Part shown: positions 4,860-6,580 of the stretch, piece after piece | Numbering within the stretch: the stretch's first letter is position 1 | Layout: each line of letters opens with the position of its first letter | NCBI GenBank assembly: GCA_027489135.1 | Contig: JAIYAI010000258.1 | Span: 1-6,580, forward strand | DNA length: 6,580 nt | Source: Acetobacteraceae bacterium | GTDB lineage: Bacteria; Pseudomonadota; Alphaproteobacteria; Acetobacterales; Acetobacteraceae | Direction of reading: 5' to 3' | Position numbers and translations under genes: made by a program | Notes under the pieces: generated by a model | The model's input: the letters and a program-made list of their open reading frames with translations, nothing else | The model's database searches: none | Told to the model about the DNA's origin: nothing

Positions 4860-5570
4860 TCAGTCCCGAGGGCGGGACAACCACGGTGCGCGGGACATCA
4901 GCGCGCCGCTCGACGCCTTGGAGCCCGGCGCCGTGTCGGCGCCGGCGACGGCCCGCTCGAGCAGCGCGGAGCGGCGACGGCGGAGGTGGGCCGTGAGCGC
5001 CTCCCCCCGCAGGCGGAGACCCGGATAGCGCGGGGGCATCGTCTCGAAAGCGGCGAGCAGCCGGTCGATCACCGCGGCGCCTTCCAGGGCGGCGAGGACG
5101 CAGCCGCCCTCGTGCACGGCGAGCAGATAGGCCGAGACCGAGAGGTCGAGCGTTGCCTGGCACCCGGGCTGGGCGTCCTCGTCCGCCCGGAGGATCAGGC
5201 GCGCGGCGAGCCGCCAAGCGCGGTCTGCCTGCCCCAGGGCGCGGAACTCGGCGACATTGTGGGCCGTCGCGCAACCCAGCGGTCCAGCGGCAAGGCGCGG
5301 CGGCAGGGCCGCGATCCGGGTCGCGACCAGGTCCACGACCTCCGCGATCCTGCCGAGGAAAGCCGCTTCGTCCGTATGGGCCCAAAGCTGACTGGCGGGC
5401 CACTCCGCCGCGTAACTGATCAGCGGAGCGGCGGGACCGGCATCCCGGGCACTGGCGAGGTGCAGCCGCGGCATCACGACTCGCCCGCGCCGCCACGGCA
5501 GCGGCGGGACCGGGAGAGGCCGTGCGATCGCCTGCCGGGCGGGGCCGCTCTGTTCAGGAACGATATGCAT
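4860..5570 (-). CDS. Hypothetical protein, unrecognised family, operator-controlled
   Basis: A 236-residue protein that I cannot place. The N-terminal 30 residues are Pro/Arg-rich. Residues from about 60 to 210 look mostly helical, with segments such as AAFLGRIAEVVDLVATRIAAL, DRAWRLAARLILRADEDAQP and SVSAYLLAVHEGGCVLAALE. The C-terminus is polar and probably flexible. No signal peptide, membrane helix or catalytic motif stands out. The ATG at 5570 is preferred: GGAG at 5582-5579 lies 8 nt upstream, and a promoter with TTGACA at 5631-5626 would start transcription near 5596. This rules out the longer frame from an ATG at 5618, which lies inside the promoter spacer. The gene follows the integrase gene on the same strand after a 220-bp gap with its own promoter, so it is probably a regulated island gene. 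Function unknown. Confidence 0.7.
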   Translation of the reverse strand: MHIVPEQSGPARQAIARPLPVPPLPWRRGRVVMPRLHLASARDAGPAAPLISYAAEWPASQLWAHTDEAAFLGRIAEVVDLVATRIAALPPRLAAGPLGCATAHNVAEFRALGQADRAWRLAARLILRADEDAQPGCQATLDLSVSAYLLAVHEGGCVLAALEGAAVIDRLLAAFETMPPRYPGLRLRGEALTAHLRRRRSALLERAVAGADTAPGSKASSGALMSRAPWLSRPRD

Positions 5571-5597
5571 AGCCTGAGCTCCGCGGTTCTCTTGGTA

Positions 5598-5616
5598 GCC
5601 AGGAAATACTCCTGGC
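5598..5616. promoter_or_regulatory. Operator palindrome O1 over the -10 box
   Basis: GCCAGGA (5598-5604) and TCCTGGC (5610-5616) are perfect inverted arms around AATAC. The site covers the -10 box of the minus-strand promoter, the classical position for repression. A second copy lies 48 bp away. Confidence 0.65.
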
Positions 5617-5631
5617 ATCGGCGGATGTCAA
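5603..5631 (-). promoter_or_regulatory. Sigma70-type promoter of the 236-residue gene
   Basis: On the minus strand TTGACA (5631-5626) is a perfect -35 box, followed by a 17-bp spacer and TATTTC (5608-5603) as a weak -10 box. Transcription would start near 5596, giving a leader of about 26 nt before the ATG at 5570. The -10 box lies inside the palindrome at 5598-5616. Confidence 0.6.
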
Positions 5632-5646
5632 CGAATTTCCGTGAGC

Positions 5647-5663
5647 CCAGGAATTCATCCTGG
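5647..5663. promoter_or_regulatory. Operator palindrome O2 upstream of the -35 box
   Basis: CCAGGA (5647-5652) and TCCTGG (5658-5663) are perfect inverted arms around ATTCA, and both copies are followed by CAT. The site lies 15 bp upstream of the TTGACA box, so the same factor could repress cooperatively with O1 or act as an activator from here. Confidence 0.65.
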
Positions 5664-5729
5664 CATGTCGTCGACCGACGGTCCCGTGGAGAGCCGCGTC
5701 CCGAGTGCGTTCGGGTCTCTGGGACGGCC

Positions 5730-5771
5730 CAGGGGCATCTGCCGTGGAGACGGGCCAGCGCCAGGCCCCTG
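5730..5771 (-). terminator. Weak hairpin downstream of the integrase gene
   Basis: CAGGGGC (5730-5736) pairs with GCCCCTG (5765-5771) across a long 28-nt loop. It starts 20 nt beyond the integrase stop on the minus strand. There is no T-run and the loop is long, so this is only a candidate. Confidence 0.2.
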
Positions 5772-5790
5772 CCGCGGCGGACGCGACGGC

Positions 5791-6580
5791 TCAGCCATGC
5801 TTCCGCGGGCGTCCACGTTTGGGTCGGACTGCCGCCAGCGCCTCGAAATCCAGGCCGTGGAACATCGAGAGGTCGAGATCCTCCAGGAGAGGGATGCTTG
5901 CCACCGTCCGTGTCTCGGTCCGGTTCATGCCCTGCGTCCCGTAGCCCTCGTGCACGTCGCTGGTCTCGTGCCCGACCTGCTTGCGCGCGATGCGGGGTTC
6001 GAGTTTCAGTTCGCGGCCCCGGTCGATGTGGGCGTGGCGAAGGCCGTGGAACATCTTGAAGACCTCCGGATCCACGCCGGCGTTCCGGAAGAGGCGCGCC
6101 ATGCGCTTCGAGGCGGTGTCGGCCGGGTCGAGCGCGGCGTGGAGTGACTCGAAGAGAAAGCCGGTCGCGCGCTGCGCCCAGGCGATGAAACCGATCTCGT
6201 CGAGGAAGTCGTGCAGGACGAACGGCTCGCGGCTTTCCGACGTCTTGATCGGCACGCGTTCCACCTGTCCGTCCTTGACGACCGTATCGCGCGGCTTGAT
6301 CACCCAGGAGCCGTGATACCGGTGGATGTCCTCGCGCTGAAGATACGCGAGGAGCCCGATCCTGCGCCCGGTGAGATACCCGAGGAGCGGCATCATCGCC
6401 TCGACCAGGGAGCCGGTCTCGAGGCCAGCGCGGAACACACGGCCCAGCGCGTCCGCATCCGGCGTGAGGCGCACCTTCGGTTTCCGCACGTCCTTCGGCA
6501 ACGGCGTCACGACATTCTCGAGCGGAAAGGGGATCCGCGCGCCGGTGCATCCGTCCTTCAGGATGGTGCGGATCCTGCTG
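5791..6580 (-). CDS. Tyrosine recombinase / phage-type integrase (partial, 5' end outside window)
   Basis: The frame is open from the stop at 5791 to the window edge, so the N-terminal part is missing; a GTG at 6510 is only an internal candidate start. Counting from that GTG, the catalytic set is visible: Arg50 in TGRRIGLL, Lys89 in PIKTSE, His155 and Arg158 in FHGLRH, His181 in QVGHET and the nucleophile Tyr190 in HEGYGT. The catalytic domain therefore looks intact and the enzyme should cut and rejoin DNA at an attachment site. Residues just before the GTG position (SRIRTILKDG) look like the end of a core-binding domain. The tail VRPKRGRPRKHG contains an RGRP core like an AT-hook. Box I has Leu where most integrases have Glu after Arg-x-Gly. 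The gene marks the region to its left, its right or both as a mobile island. Confidence 0.9.
   Translation of the reverse strand, partial: SRIRTILKDGCTGARIPFPLENVVTPLPKDVRKPKVRLTPDADALGRVFRAGLETGSLVEAMMPLLGYLTGRRIGLLAYLQREDIHRYHGSWVIKPRDTVVKDGQVERVPIKTSESREPFVLHDFLDEIGFIAWAQRATGFLFESLHAALDPADTASKRMARLFRNAGVDPEVFKMFHGLRHAHIDRGRELKLEPRIARKQVGHETSDVHEGYGTQGMNRTETRTVASIPLLEDLDLSMFHGLDFEALAAVRPKRGRPRKHG

Noticed and set aside
5571..5618. Longer start (ATG at 5618) for the 236-residue protein
   Set aside because: It lies upstream of the predicted transcription start, between the -35 and -10 boxes, and has no ribosome binding site.
4986..6059. Long plus-strand open frame opposite the 236-residue gene and integrase
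   Set aside because: It runs antisense through the integrase catalytic motifs and the operator region; composition is Arg/Gly/Pro-rich as expected for a GC-rich shadow.
5474..6550. Long minus-strand open frame overlapping the integrase in another frame
   Set aside because: The integrase frame carries all catalytic residues; this one has none and crosses the promoter region.

Overview
The window is GC-rich and reads as alphaproteobacterial DNA. A member of the Acetobacteraceae (Roseomonas-like) or a similar soil alphaproteobacterium would fit. This is an inference from codon style and from the gene cluster (tripartite-tricarboxylate-type receptor tail, CaiB CoA-transferase, HMG-CoA-lyase family enzyme); nothing in the window fixes the taxon.

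Left part (1-2610) is a compact plus-strand catabolic operon. It holds the last residues of an upstream gene that look like a Bug/TctC receptor C-terminus, then a GLOD5-like VOC protein, a CaiB/BaiF family III CoA-transferase and an HMG-CoA-lyase family enzyme. The last two start codons overlap the preceding stop codons, so the genes are probably translationally coupled. The simplest reading is uptake of a carboxylic acid, activation to its CoA thioester by CoA transfer, and carbon-carbon cleavage by the lyase. 3-Hydroxy-3-methylglutarate or a related branched acid is a candidate substrate, but this is inferred. A two-tier hairpin about 65 bp after the last stop may end the transcript.

Middle part (2611-3414) is an 800-bp stretch without a convincing gene. 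It looks less GC-rich by eye and is rich in small inverted and direct repeats: nested stem-loops at 2915-2949, four copies of GTGAAAC on either strand, two GGAGTAACG repeats, and two TCCTGG half-sites. It separates the metabolic operon from an accessory region and may hold the island boundary or a decayed segment.

Right part (3415-6580) looks like one end of a mobile island. From right to left, all on the minus strand unless noted: a tyrosine recombinase running off the window edge; a 236-residue protein of unknown family behind a recognisable promoter that carries a palindromic operator, with a second copy of the operator upstream; a convergent short XRE regulator on the plus strand, separated from it by a 14-bp perfect hairpin; and, divergent from the XRE gene, a two-gene operon encoding an unrecognised 161-residue protein and a 115-residue protein with a ribbon-helix-helix-like segment. 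The XRE promoter region carries a half-site of the operator found before the 236-residue gene, so these genes may form a small regulated module.
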